NCBI GenBank assembly: GCA_030068075.1
Contig: CM057837.1
Location: 20,739,691 to 20,803,690, forward strand
Source of the DNA: Paguma larvata
Lineage: Eukaryota > Chordata > Mammalia > Carnivora > Viverridae
Length of the DNA: 64,000 bases
Direction of reading: 5' to 3'
In this document: piece by piece, positions 32,915 through 42,160 of the stretch
Layout: each line of letters opens with the position of its first letter
Numbering within the stretch: the first letter of the stretch is position 1
Translations under genes and position numbers: made by a program
Notes under the pieces: model-generated
What the model saw: the letters and a program-made list of their open reading frames with translations, nothing else
What the model was told of the DNA's origin: nothing
The model's database searches: none

Positions 32915-32976
32915 GAAGTTTCTAGAATGTTCTAGATGGTCTAGAAACATCTAGAACATTCTAGAATGTTCTAGAA
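32915..32976. promoter_or_regulatory. Heat-shock-element-like array of TTCTAGAA decamers
   Basis: Six TCTAGA cores start at 32921, 32931, 32940, 32950, 32960 and 32970 (spacing 10, 9, 10, 10, 10). GAA and TTC triplets alternate every 5 bp in two blocks (32915-32937 and 32944-32976), which is the arrangement bound by HSF trimers (nGAAnnTTCn). It is either a bona fide HSE cluster or a decamer tandem repeat that matches one by chance. No adjacent gene is visible. Confidence 0.6.
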
Positions 32977-33263
32977 GCCTGCCTCTCTTATGGAAGGTGT
33001 GGTGGCCTGTCCCCCATGTCACGTGGTCATCAGCCTGTCCCAAAACCCTGGACATGATTCTTCACAGTCACACACTGAGAGGAACTTTAATCTTAATGCC
33101 TGCAAGGTCTACACTGTGGACGTCTGCCGTAAACCATTAGCTGTTTCAGTTTTCTGGGATTATGGGTGGGTTTTTTTTTTTTTTTCCCTTTTCCATTTGC
33201 CAAATGTTCTTTATTGTGGTTACATTTTCTAATGAAAGAATGTTTTTTTCCCTTTATAATTAT
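32977..33263. other. Unique intergenic sequence with T-run
   Basis: No repeat family recognised. A T-run of about 15 bases lies at 33171-33185. Confidence 0.4.
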
Positions 33264-33366
33264 TATTTTTTAATTTAAGTAATCTCTATATCCAACATGG
33301 GACTCAAACTCACACCCCCAAGATCAAGAGTCGCACGCTCTTCTAGCTGAGCCAGCCAGGCGCCCC
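33264..33366 (-). mobile_element. Short old-type CAN-SINE, antisense
   Basis: 'AAGTAATCTCTATATCCAACATGGGACTCAAACTC..CCAAGATCAAGAGTCGCACGCTC..GAGCCAGCCAGGCGCCCC' is the shorter, older tRNA-SINE type. It lacks the GA-rich block. Confidence 0.85.
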
Positions 33367-34106
33367 TTTTTCCTTTTTTTTAAGAAGAGGTATCCAAGAT
33401 GAGTATACCTTTCAATAGTTTAGTGAGAGATTTGGGGAAGCAGCAAAGGGAGAGTGTGTGGGAAGGGGAGCAAGGCCATGGTCTAAAAAGGTAAGACCCC
33501 ACAGGGAGTTTCCCATTTATGGAACCATGGCTGGTATGATCAGTTCATCTTTAGCTTCACATTATTTATGAAAGGGCCAATCATTGGGACCCAGGATGTA
33601 ATCTTGGACTAGGGTTTCCAACAATGGTATGGAAGTTTCAAGACCACTCAATCGTAGACATTCTTTTCTTACAGAAAAGGCACGATTAAAGTCAGGTAAA
33701 GTAAGTTACTGCTGAAACAATTCTGAGCCTGCCCAGTGATGCACAGAGCTGGGTCACTCCCTCCGAATGGATTTAATTTCCTATGACCAATCTGCTGAGT
33801 CTCTAAAAACCGCCAAGTAAAAAATCAGTAAAATCTACCAATTAGTAAAATATGGAGTTAAAAGCAGCATCGAGAAGGGCAGGAGGGCACTTTCTGAATT
33901 CATGTGTCTCGGCACAAAGACTAGGTCAGTCCAGTGATAGGTGTTCAGCCCTGGGCTCCGTTGATCTGGGGAGAAGTGGCCTTGCCCGGGCCCGAAGCAT
34001 GGGCTTTCCCGAGGACTCCCCTTCCTCTGGGTGAGGGGAAGCGGCGGCCAAGCTGTGCAAAGCCAGCTCAAGGCGGGGTTGAAGGCATCAGCCAGGAGAC
34101 CGGGTC
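33367..34106. other. Unique intergenic sequence
   Basis: No repeat or gene recognised. The frames at 33835-34071 and 33852-34034 overlap on opposite strands. Confidence 0.4.
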
Positions 34107-34138
34107 ACTAACTAACTAACTACCTAACTAACTAACTA
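34107..34138. repeat. (AACT)n microsatellite
   Basis: Eight tetranucleotide units, one interrupted (ACTACCTA). Confidence 0.95.
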
Positions 34139-34154
34139 GCCGGCCCACTAACTC

Positions 34155-34300
34155 AGCCAGTGCGACCTGCTTTCCTCTTCTGTTGCCACACTCCAGGGTT
34201 GCTGTGAGCTCACAGGTAACAGACAGGCGAGGTCCGCCTTGGACTGTGACCTCAACCAATGCTCATTATCACCGTCATCATTAGATGATTATTGGCATTA
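34155..34300 (+). mobile_element. MIR SINE relic
   Basis: 'TTTCCTCTTCTGTTGCCAC..CAGGGTTGCTGTGAGCTCACAGGTAACAG' and '..AACCAATGCTCATTATCACCGTCATCATTAG' resemble the MIR 3' half. Confidence 0.55.
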
Positions 34301-34969
34301 GGATCTTCGAAGGGGGCCGGAAGGACATGGGGGAAGGGTAGGAAATCCGTGTGTCCTGCTGAGGCTGAACAAGAGGCTGGACTCAAATGTGCAGGTGGCC
34401 CAAAGCCTGAGGAGGCGGTCGGCTCGGGGGGGATTCACTGATGGGACAATGGACTGACTCGCATGGTGAGGGGAAGTAGAGTCTGAGCCTGAGGTCCAGA
34501 CACCCACCCACGACGGCCGGACGGCAAAGCGCTCGGCGGTCCCACGGACGGTGAAGGTAACTGTGTGACGTGGTCACCCCCCAAACCTTCAGGGCTCTAC
34601 CCCCGAGCAGGCAGCTCATGGAGAGACAGGGCTTGAGCCCTCCCTGAGCTCAGGCCCGGCGCTGGCCGCGCGGTGTGGGTCATGCCCCGTGCATCATACA
34701 CCGTGGCTCTTTGAAGTGGTTACGGTTCCTTACACCCGAGAAGAGTAATGGGAGAAATTACGTCACTTGTCCACATGTACACATCTGTGTCGTGAGCCAA
34801 GAGGCTCTCACCCAGGAATGTCCCTGGGTCTCCATTACACTGAGCCCCACGATGAACGGCGTGCCTTGGCCCTGCCTGGAGCGCGGAGACTCTCCCCATG
34901 TCACACGCGGGTGGCTCACGGCTCTCTCATCATCCATCGAGATGACTTTTTTTTTCGTTGCTAACATGA
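34301..34969. other. Unique intergenic sequence
   Basis: No repeat or gene recognised. GC-rich with accidental frames. Confidence 0.4.
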
Positions 34970-35050
34970 GTTACTATATTTGTTTTCTATCTCTGCTCTA
35001 ACTAAGTAACATAAACACAGTTATGTTTATGCCTCAAAACAACACGTATT
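34970..35050 (-). mobile_element. MLT1 LTR, antisense, part left of SINE
   Basis: 'TTGTTTTCTATCTCTGCTCTAACTAAGTAACATAAACACAGTTATGTTTATGCCTCAAAACAACACG' is the reverse complement of the MLT1 3' end. It continues at 35261. Confidence 0.65.
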
Positions 35051-35248
35051 CGGAGGGCTCAGTCAGTTAGACCTCTGACTCTCGATTTCGGCTCAGGTCA
35101 TGATCTCATGGTTTATGAGTTCGAGCTCCACGTCCGGCTCCATGCTGACAGTGCGGAGCCTGCTTGGGATTCAGTCTCTCTCCCTGTCTGTCTGCCTCTC
35201 CCCCTGCCCCAACAAAATAAATAAATAAAAAGTTAAAAAAAAAAACCC
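35051..35248 (+). mobile_element. CAN-SINE inserted in MLT1, 12-bp TSD
   Basis: The head is shortened (GGAGGGCTCAGTCAGTTAG), followed by GGTCATGATCTCATGGTTTATG, GAGTTCGAGCTCC and an AAATAAATAAATAAA tail. A perfect 12-bp duplication ACAACACGTATT flanks it (35039-35050 and 35249-35260). Confidence 0.95.
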
Positions 35249-35260
35249 ACAACACGTATT

Positions 35261-35785
35261 TGCTGTATCTTACAGGTCGGAGGTCAGAACTCTTAAAAAC
35301 CAAGGTTCGGGTGGGGCCTGCATTCCTTCTAGAGACTCTGGGGGAATAATCTTTTTTTTTTTCCTTTCCTTTTCCATCTTTTCCAGCTGCCCCTATTCCT
35401 TGGCTCGTGGTCCCTTCCTCCATCTCCAAAACCAACAGTGTATCAGGTCCAAATATTCATCTCCCTCTCCTCTCCCTCCCCTGCACCTGCCCCCCTTTTC
35501 CCACCCCCCCTTTTCTACCCACCCCTTCTTCTCTTGTCTCTCTTTCTGTCCTCAGGCCCTCTCTCTGATCCTCCTGTCTTCTCTTCTAAGGACCCTCGTG
35601 ACTATACTGGGCTCACAGACCCACCTCGATAATCCAGGATAACGTTCCAGTCTCAACATCTTTGACTTAATCACACCTGCAAAGTTTCTTTTGTCACATA
35701 TGGTGACATTCACAGGGTCCAGGGATTAGGACACGATCATCTTGTTGGGGGGGGGAGGTATTATTTCGCCCAGAGCGGTTATAGC
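35261..35785 (-). mobile_element. MLT1 LTR, antisense, part right of SINE
   Basis: 'CAGGTCGGAGGTCAGAAC', 'GGGTGGGGCCTGCATTCCTTCTAGAGACTCTGGGGGAATAATC', 'CCCTATTCCTTGGCTCGTGGTCCCTTCCTCCATCT', 'GATAATCCAGGATAACG' and 'ATTCACAGGGTCCAGGGATTAGGACAC' follow MLT1 reversed. Confidence 0.85.
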
Positions 35786-35839
35786 TGCACGCTTAGTCAG
35801 GGTAACCCATTCTTGCCTTCCTGAGGTCAACACTACCGA

Positions 35840-35939
35840 ATTATGATGCCGTGTCACCTGTATTTTAAAATAATATCTGGATTCAATTTGCTAATGTTTT
35901 CATCAAATCTCGACATCCAACATCATGAGAATTCTTTCT
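35840..35939 (-). mobile_element. L1M ORF2 scrap, antisense
   Basis: 'GGATTCAATTTGCTAATGTTTTCATCAAATCTCGACATCCAACATCATGAGAATTC' corresponds to reversed L1 ORF2 just before the part found from 36545. Confidence 0.55.
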
Positions 35940-36009
35940 TTGAGGCTCGAACTCATGACCCTGAGATCAAGAGTCACACGCTCCGTCAACCGAGCCAGCC
36001 AGGCGCCCC
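35940..36009 (-). mobile_element. Short old-type CAN-SINE, antisense
   Basis: 'GAGGCTCGAACTCATGACCCTGAGATCAAGAGTCACACGCTCCGTCAACCGAGCCAGCCAGGCGCCCC'. No A-tail complement is present, so its 3' part is lost. Confidence 0.85.
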
Positions 36010-36019
36010 CGTTGGACAA

Positions 36020-36540
36020 ATATTTTAATGATGTGTCGGGCACTGTTCCAAGAACTTGGGATGTACGAGGGACAAGATGGACAAAGTCTTTGCCTTGAGG
36101 AGCTTACACTCCCAAGGGGGAAACAGCAATAAAGAACAAACCTGCATTCAGTATACGAGGCGTTTCAGCTCGGGCCGCCAGAACGCAATCCCGCAGACTG
36201 GAAGGCTTCACCGGTACGCGTTTTCTTCCTCATCCTTCCGAGGCCTGCGCAGAGGCTGAAAGAAGGTGGGGAGAGCGCCTGTGTGAATGTGGGGAGAAGA
36301 GCGGTAGCTGCCGAAAGAGCAGTCGGTGCAAAGGTCCTGAGGCAGGAGTATTTGGTGTGCTTGAAGAACAGCGAGGGGGCAAGGCAGAGGATAGGGCAGA
36401 GAGGTGGCCAGGGCCAGAGTGGTAGCTGCTGGCATAATCTGACTTCAAATCGATCACTCTGGGCTGCACGTAGAATAAACTGCAGGAGGGTGAGGATAGC
36501 AAGGGTGAGATTAGCCAGGAGGCTACTGCAGACGCGTGGC
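36020..36540 (+). mobile_element. LINE/L2, with an MLT1-like scrap
   Basis: 'GTCGGGCACTGTTCCAAGAACTTGGGATGTACGAGGGACAAGATGGACAAAGTCTTTGCC', 'CAGTCGGTGCAAAGGTCCTGAGGCAGGAGTATTTGG', 'GATCACTCTGGGCTGCACGTAGAATAAACTGCAGG' and 'CAGGAGGCTACTGCAGAC' are in L2 order. 36160-36215 ('TTTCAGCTCGGGCCGCCAGAACGCAAT..CGCAGACTGGAAGGCTT') looks like reversed MLT1. Confidence 0.7.
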
Positions 36541-36544
36541 CGAC

Positions 36545-36904
36545 ACTTTTCCTTTTTCTCGGTGTTCTTGTCTGATTTTGGTATTGACATGATGCTGGCT
36601 TCATAAAACGAGGCAGGGGAACTCCCCCTCTATTTACTAATATACACAATTTGGAGAGGGAACGATTTATGTAAGCGAAAGGTAACCTGCGTATTACCTG
36701 TCGGTTTGGTGAAACGCGCCTGTCGGGCGCTAGATCGGAGGACTTTGGTGTGAGATTTTTGACGGATTCAATTTGCTTAATAGATCTCTTCTGACTTTCT
36801 GTTTTTTTCTAAAGGCACATTAATGTAACATATTTTGAGATTACTTATTTTTACTTAAGTTTTCAAACATTGTAGTATAAATTTTTTTCTTTTTGTATAA
36901 CAAT
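36545..36904 (-). mobile_element. L1M ORF2, antisense, left of SINE
   Basis: 'TCTGATTTTGGTATTGACATGATGCTGGCTTCATAAAACGAG', 'GACTTTGGTGTGAGATTTTTGACGGATTCAATTTGCTTAATAG' is reversed L1 ORF2 (RT region). Reading frame destroyed. Confidence 0.8.
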
Positions 36905-37107
36905 TTGCCTAGTGTTTATTTTTGAGAGCGGGAGACACAGAGCGCGAGTGGAGGCGGGGCAGTGAGACGGAGACACAAGAGCTGAAGCAGGCTCCAGACT
37001 CTGAGCCATCAGCACAGAGCCTGATGCGGGGCTCGAACTCACGAAACGCGAGATCATGACCTGAGTCGAAGTCAGACGCTTAACCGACTGAGCCACCCAG
37101 GTGCCCC
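36905..37107 (-). mobile_element. CAN-SINE in L1, antisense
   Basis: GTGTTTATTTTTGAGAGCGG, GAGACACAGAGCGCGAG, GAAGCAGGCTCCAGACTC, CTCGAACTCACGAAACGCGAG and AGCCACCCAGGTGCCCC. Confidence 0.95.
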
Positions 37108-37850
37108 TTAAAGTTTTACATCAAATTATTCTTCTGATTTTTAAAATCTGAATTGTGCCTAACTGTTTGCATTCTGCCTTCTTTCTTTCTCCTTCTATTG
37201 CTTCTTCACGCCACCTTGTCCAACATTTGTCTATTGAATTGGGTCTCTTGAAAAAAATAATGTCGGTTTTGAGGATTCTCTCTATTCTTTTATTCCGTTC
37301 GTTTCTTGCTGGCTTTACAATTTCCTTCCTTCTGCTTTCTTTGTGATCGTGCCGCTAACTGAAGTCAGTTTATCCATTTTTAATCTTTTTTCCAAGATAT
37401 ATAATTCAGATTCTGACTTTCCCTCTAAATCATGATTTAGTGTGCTGATTTTTATATTTTATTTTGTATTGTGTTTAAAATTTCTAGAAATGGGGGTTTG
37501 GAGGCAATCTGGGGGGAAGATTTTTTGGTCTATTTGATCGGTGTCAGGGAGAGGTGTGCTAAGCTGTGTATAATGCAGGCTCATCGACCCCGTCTGATCT
37601 TTCCAAATGCCTTACAGACTCTGAAGCTACATTGTCAAGTGTATGCAAGCTTGGGCTTAAACATTTCATCAATATAAAATATCCCCGGTGCTTCCTTCAG
37701 TGATTTTCCCCGTGGATTCAATTTTGTCTGGTATTCACTTTCCTACATCTGCTTTCTTTTCGTCTTCACTTAGCTGGGACGTCTCTTTTTCATATCTTTA
37801 TTTTCAATCTTTTCTGGTTGAAACGTGTGTCCGGTAAACAGCCTATGGCT
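37108..37850 (-). mobile_element. L1M ORF2, antisense, right of SINE
   Basis: Continues the antisense L1: 'TTCCTTCCTTCTGCTTTC', 'CTAACTGAAGTCAG', 'GATTCAATTTTGTCTGGTATTCACTTTCC', 'CATCTGCTTTCTTTTCGTCTTCACTTAGCTGGG' and 'TCTTTTCTGGTTGAAACGTGTGTCC' match reversed L1. Together the fragment spans about 1.3 kb. Confidence 0.75.
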
Positions 37851-38101
37851 CTACTTATTTGAGAAGACAGTTGGCTACTATACGCTGGAAACCAGAGGTT
37901 TAAAATTTAAGTCAGTGTGGGCTGTAGCGAGGCGAGCCCTCTCCCCTCCCCATGTGATCCAGATGGCAGCGGGGGTGGGGGGGGCGGGGGCCCTGCTGCT
38001 GGGACATCCGGTTGTGCGGGACTCTTGGCCCCCCCAGCCAGGCTTGCCTCCTCTCTGTGCTCCTCTGCCGTCTATGCCTGCATCAGAACCCGGAAGACCA
38101 C

Positions 38102-38150
38102 AGCTTTCAAAAAATTCAGGTGAAATCCATGTAACATAAAATGAATGATT
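38102..38150 (-). mobile_element. L1M 3' region, antisense, left of SINE
   Basis: 'TTCAGGTGAAATCCATGTAACATAAAATGA' resembles the reversed L1M 3' text 'GGTAAAATATACATAACATAAAATTTACC'. Confidence 0.55.
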
Positions 38151-38369
38151 AAAAAAACAATTTTTTAATGTTTGTTTATTTTTGAGAGACAGAGACAGAG
38201 CTTGAGCAGGGGAGGGGCAGAGAGAGAGGGAGACACAGAATCCGAAGCAGGCTCCAGGCTCCGAGCTGGCAGCACAGAGCCCGACGAGGGGCTCGAACTC
38301 ATGGACGGTGAGATCATGACCTGAGCTGAAGTCGGACGCTTAACCGACTGAGCCCCCCAGGCGCCCGTG
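38151..38369 (-). mobile_element. CAN-SINE, antisense, 13-bp TSD
   Basis: T-rich tail complement, GAGCTTGAGCAGGGGAGGGGCAG, GACACAGAATCCGAAGC and a tRNA head ending CCCCCCAGGCGCCCG. A perfect 13-bp duplication AAAATGAATGATT flanks it (38138-38150 and 38370-38382). Confidence 0.96.
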
Positions 38370-38382
38370 AAAATGAATGATT

Positions 38383-38700
38383 TTCAAGTGAACAACAGGG
38401 ATGTTTAGTGTATACCCGGTGTTGTGCACCCAGCACGCCTTCCTAGCTCCAAGTTATTTCCATTGCCCCCAACTGACCCCAGACCCCTGTAGCAGCAGCT
38501 CCTCGCCCGTTCCGCCCCCTGCTCCTCTGGCCGACGCTGGGCTGCGCTCTCGTTCCTGTGGCTCTCCTAGTCTAGGTAACTCCCGTAAATGAAATCGTGC
38601 GACACGAGGCCTCTGTATTTGGCATTTTGCACTTAACATCGTGTTTCTGGGGCACGTCCGCGTTGCGGTGGGTAAAAGCCAGCATCGTTACTGGTTTCCC
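38383..38700 (-). mobile_element. L1M 3' region, antisense, right of SINE
   Basis: 'GTGTTGTGCACCCAGCACGCC', 'CCCCTGTAGCAGCAGCTCCTCGCC', 'GTAAATGAAATCGTGCGACACG' and 'TTTGGCATTTTGCACTTAACATCGTG' follow reversed L1M (GTTGTGCAACCATCACC, GGAATCATACAGTATTTG, TTTCACTTAGCAT), with strong GC drift. Confidence 0.65.
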
Positions 38701-39519
38701 CAAACACCCACCCCCGCGTGGGCACCGAAGGCCTCCCGGGACCTCGCCCAACATCTTGTGTGTGTTCGGGGTGCTCTAACCACCCACCGGCCACCTCCTG
38801 CCTTTTTGCTGGCCTCGCCCCACGTGCCTCCCCCCCCCCCCCACTTCCCTGGAGAACAGACATGCTCCACCTCATCGGCCACCCTCGGTCCCACTCCCGG
38901 GGAGAGTTTCGGCTTCTGTTCCACGGTGTTTATCAAAGAGCTGCGTCCCCTCCCTGGACGCTGTTTTCTCCCCTGCCCAAGAGAGGACAGAGTGACAGTG
39001 AGGGGAAAGAAAGGGCCAGGACTGTATCTGCTGGAGCAGCCTCGATGGGTCGGGAGAGAATCAGTAAGATCCTGCATCCTGGTTTCCCAGGGGCTGTCCC
39101 CACTTACGGCTGTGGTCGCCCCTTTCTCGAAAGCACCTTGTTTGGGAGGATAAATGCTGTGGTCATCCGGGAGCAGGGAGTCTGTGCGCTCTCCCTGCTT
39201 TGGTTATAACCAGTCTAAGGGAAGGAGGCTCTTCCGTGCAGGGGACGTGGCTTGGACACAAGCGAAAGGGGGAGAGTGAGCAAATATTGGCAGCGTCTGT
39301 CCGTGTGCGTCCAAGGAAGGAGGGGTCGCCCTGGCCGTGGGACCAGTCCCGTAGATGCCCTCTGATGAGGATTTGGCTCCGCGCAGAGTCTGGGCAGAGG
39401 AAGAGAAGGCGGCCAACACACGGACACGGCTCTTTCTGACGCGATGTGAGTCCATCCAGTTCCTTGTTGTAAAGAATCCCGTGTCTCCCTACGCCATCTG
39501 CTCATTTATTTCTGTTGGG
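38701..39519. other. Unique intergenic sequence with C-run
   Basis: No repeat or gene recognised. A 13-C run lies at 38830-38842. Overlapping frames 38641-39153 and 38718-39209 (plus) and 38688-39077 (minus) look accidental. Confidence 0.4.
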
Positions 39520-39890
39520 GTTTTTTTTTTTTTTTTTGTATTGTGGGAAAACTTATCTAACATAAAAGTTACCCATTTTAACCATTTTTGAGTGTGTATT
39601 TCAGTGACCTGAGGTACATTCATTCACCACCACCCACCCCCAAATCCTTCCATCTTCCCCAACAGAAGCTGACCCCACTGAACGCTGGCTTCCCATCCCC
39701 CTCCGGCCGCGCCCCCAGGGACGCCTCCGTTCTACTTCTGTCTCCGTGAATCTGCCTCCTCCCGGTGCCTCGGAGAAGAGGAACCCCACAGTCCTCGTCC
39801 TCTCGTGCGTCTGCTCATTTTCTGAATGTTAGTGCTAACCTCGCGGGATGCTGTGCAGACTAGTATCTTATGTTTTGTGCGAGGCTTCGT
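39520..39890 (-). mobile_element. L1M 3' region, antisense
   Basis: 'TGTATTGTGGGAAAACTTATCTAACATAAAAGTTACCCATTTTAACCATTTTTGAGTGTGTATTTCAGTGACC' and 'GTACATTCATTCACCACCACCC' match reversed L1M 3' sequence. A T-run marks its left end. Confidence 0.75.
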
Positions 39891-39894
39891 ACCT

Positions 39895-40050
39895 TCTAAG
39901 AATTTTCTAACGAATTAGAATGGTCTCATGACGATTCCTGAGACTGAAGTTCAGAGAAGCTAACCGTGTTGGGTGAAGTCGCACAGCTGGGGGCCGAATG
40001 AGGAGGAGAAGCCTGGGCCGTCCTCTCTCTCAGTCTCTATTCTAGAGTCC
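39895..40050 (-). mobile_element. MIR relic, antisense
   Basis: 'CCTGAGACTGAAGTTCAGAGAAGCTAACCGTGTTGGGTGAAGTCGCACAGCTGGGGG' is reversed MIR (GAAACTGAGGCACAGAGAGG..CACACAGCTAG). Confidence 0.65.
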
Positions 40051-40696
40051 GGCCACTTGGCAGAAGGTGGGGATGATTTCTTTCCTCTGGAATCTAAACC
40101 CGAAGTTTGGGGTAACCACGTTTTGTAGAAGTGAAGAGAGACCCACGTGGATTTCGAGAGCGCCGAGCGAGGGGAGAGAAGAAGTGGGGGGCAGAGCCGC
40201 TGGTGGAGAGCCGCCGAGGGGAGGGGTGCCTCCCGTGGATGTGTCTTCACGTCCAAGCTCTCCACCGACGGCCTCCCGCTCGCGCTGCTGAGGCCTGCCG
40301 TCGTTATCCGGGTTTTCTCCCAGAGGGAGGGTTGAGGCCGCGCAAGATCTGCTCTTCCAAAAAGGTTGGGCGTTTCTCCAGGAGCCGGAGAAGCCACCCA
40401 GCGCTCACACAGGCTGGAAGGCACGCTTGTTTTCCCAAGCTCGGAAATGGTCGAGATCTCACTGTGCACGTGTTTGCAAACAAGATGGAACAATACGCTC
40501 GCTCGACACGGAGAGTCACTGGCAGTTCCGTCGTGCGGGACGGTCACTTCTGAGGGCTCGATTGCAGCTGGCCCTGCGGGGGAAAAAAACCTGGGGAGCC
40601 CGGGACCCTGCGCAGAAGCCAGAGTTGGGGACACGTGACGGGCAAGGGGTCAGCCTCCGCGGGCACTGATGATTTTCATGAGGGCCGAGAAGGTCA
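40051..40696. other. CpG-rich unique sequence
   Basis: GC- and CpG-rich without a recognised repeat. A 224-codon minus-strand frame spans 39960-40634 but begins in the MIR relic and overlaps plus-strand frames of 140, 90 and 80 codons, so coding is unlikely. Confidence 0.4.
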
Positions 40697-40825
40697 GTTT
40701 TTATTTATTTATTTTTATTCTATTCTATTCTATTCTATTCTATTCTATTCTATTCTATTCTATTCTATTCTTACCACCCAGCGTGGGGCTCGAGCTTACG
40801 GCCCGAGACCGTGAGTCGCGAGCTG
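40697..40825 (-). mobile_element. Old CAN-SINE with expanded tail, antisense
   Basis: 'CACCCAGCGTGGGGCTCGAGCTTACGGCCCGAGACCGTGAGTCGCGAGC' is the reversed old SINE. Its tail has grown into the TATTC repeat. The tRNA head is lost. Confidence 0.75.
40716..40771. repeat. (ATTCT)n pentanucleotide microsatellite
   Basis: About eleven perfect TATTC units, derived from the T-rich tail complement of the adjoining SINE. Confidence 0.97.
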
Positions 40826-41440
40826 GGGGAAGTCCGTGTAAACAAAGACAAGCTGCCCGGAGCTGAGCGACCTGGCCGCGGTGGTGCACCTGCTCCTGGG
40901 TCCTCCGAGCGGGAGGGGTCTTCTGCTCTCCCGTGGCAGCTCCGTGCGCATGCGCCAGCGTTTTACTCACCCTTTTGACACCAGGGCGGAGATTTGCTTC
41001 GCTGCAGGAGAACGGACTTTGCGTGGACCTGACCTGGGTGACTCGGAGGGTGGGGAGAAGCGGGGCGGACGCGCGGCGACTTCAGGGAGGTTTCCCAGCT
41101 CGTGTCTGCACTCAGAGCGAGGGCCACCGGTTGCGTCTTGCAAGAGAGGACTTCTCGATGACTCTGTGCGGCGGGGGGCCTCCACCCCTGCCCCCGCCCC
41201 CACCTCCCAGTCACTATGGGTAGAACTAAATGGCAACGCTGTCGGGATGTCTGGAGTTTGGGGGTCGGGACCTCCCACGAAGGCCGGCTGTCTACAGCGT
41301 CTCAAACCTCCTGTCACACACCACCTGCTGAGAACCAAGAGAGGTCATAAAAGTGACCTGAATGGCAGCACAGTCTCCTCACCTGGGGCCCCGGGGAGGG
41401 GGGCGCAGGTACAATGCAAACGTTTCACCTTAAGTGACTA
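40826..41440. other. CpG-rich unique sequence
   Basis: No repeat recognised. The 199-codon plus frame (40881-41480) runs into the next SINE, so it is not a gene. Confidence 0.4.
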
Positions 41441-41663
41441 CTTTTTTAAAAAAATTTTTTTAACGTTTATTTATTTTTAAGAGACATAGAGACAGAGGGT
41501 GAGCAGGGGAGGGACAGAGAGAGAGGGAGACACAGAATCCGAAGCTGGCTCCAGGCTACGAGCCAACAGTATAGAACCCGATGCGGGGCTCAAACCCACG
41601 AACTACGAGGTCATGACCTGAGCTGAAGTCAGATGCTTAACCGACTGAGCCGCCCAGGCACAC
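41441..41663 (-). mobile_element. CAN-SINE, antisense, first of a tandem pair
   Basis: A/T-rich tail complement, GTGAGCAGGGGAGGGACAG, GACACAGAATCCGAAGC, CTCAAACCCACGAACTACGAG, ending GCCGCCCAGGCACAC. Confidence 0.94.
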
Positions 41664-41895
41664 TTCTTTTTTGTTGTTGTTTCATTATTTATTTTTGAGA
41701 GAGAGAGAGAGAGAGACAGAGACAGAGGTGAGCAGGGGAGGGACAGAGAGAGAGGGAGACACAGAATCTGAAGCAGGCTCCAGGCTCTGATGAGCCATCA
41801 GCACAGAGCCCGACGGGGGCTCGAACCCACCAACCGTGAGATCACGACCTGAACTGAAGTAGGCCGCTTAACCGACGGAGCCACCCAGGCGCCCC
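41664..41895 (-). mobile_element. CAN-SINE, antisense, second of a tandem pair
   Basis: Directly abuts the previous SINE in the same orientation. It has a GA run at 41697-41715 and ends CCACCCAGGCGCCCC. CTTAAGTGACTAC before the pair and CTTCAGTGGCTCA after it could be a decayed duplication. Confidence 0.94.
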
Positions 41896-41919
41896 TTCAG
41901 TGGCTCATTTTTAAGTGCT

Positions 41920-42060
41920 CACACTGCCAAGAGAGGCGGTTTCTAGTGTCGTCGTCGTTCGCGGTTTAGAGGTGGAGACAGACGCAGGGGAGATCCTCGC
42001 TGGCCCGGAGTTGCACAGAGACGCGGTGGAGGAGACGCTTAGACTCCAGCCGCCGGCGGC
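41920..42060 (-). mobile_element. MIR relic, antisense
   Basis: 'GGTTTAGAGGTGGAGACAGACGCAGGGGAGATCCTCGCTGGCCCGGAGTTGCACAG' resembles reversed MIR. Confidence 0.5.
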
Positions 42061-42084
42061 CCGCTCTGGGACTGCGCACCTCTG

Positions 42085-42160
42085 GCAGGGGGAGGGGCGT
42101 GGGAGGGGCGTGGGGAGGGCGGGGGAAGGGTGACGTCATGAAAATGAGTGACGTGAACAA
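42085..42160 (+). promoter_or_regulatory. KLF/SP and CRE motif cluster
   Basis: Two GGGGCGTGG motifs (42094-42102, 42105-42113) and GGGCGGGGG (42117-42125) are followed by a perfect palindromic CRE TGACGTCA (42131-42138) and a half-site TGACGT (42149-42154). This is a typical promoter/enhancer motif set in CpG-rich DNA. No start site or exon is identifiable. Confidence 0.45.

Noticed and set aside
39960..40634. 224-codon minus-strand frame
   Set aside because: It overlaps a MIR relic and three sizeable plus-strand frames. No domain motif.
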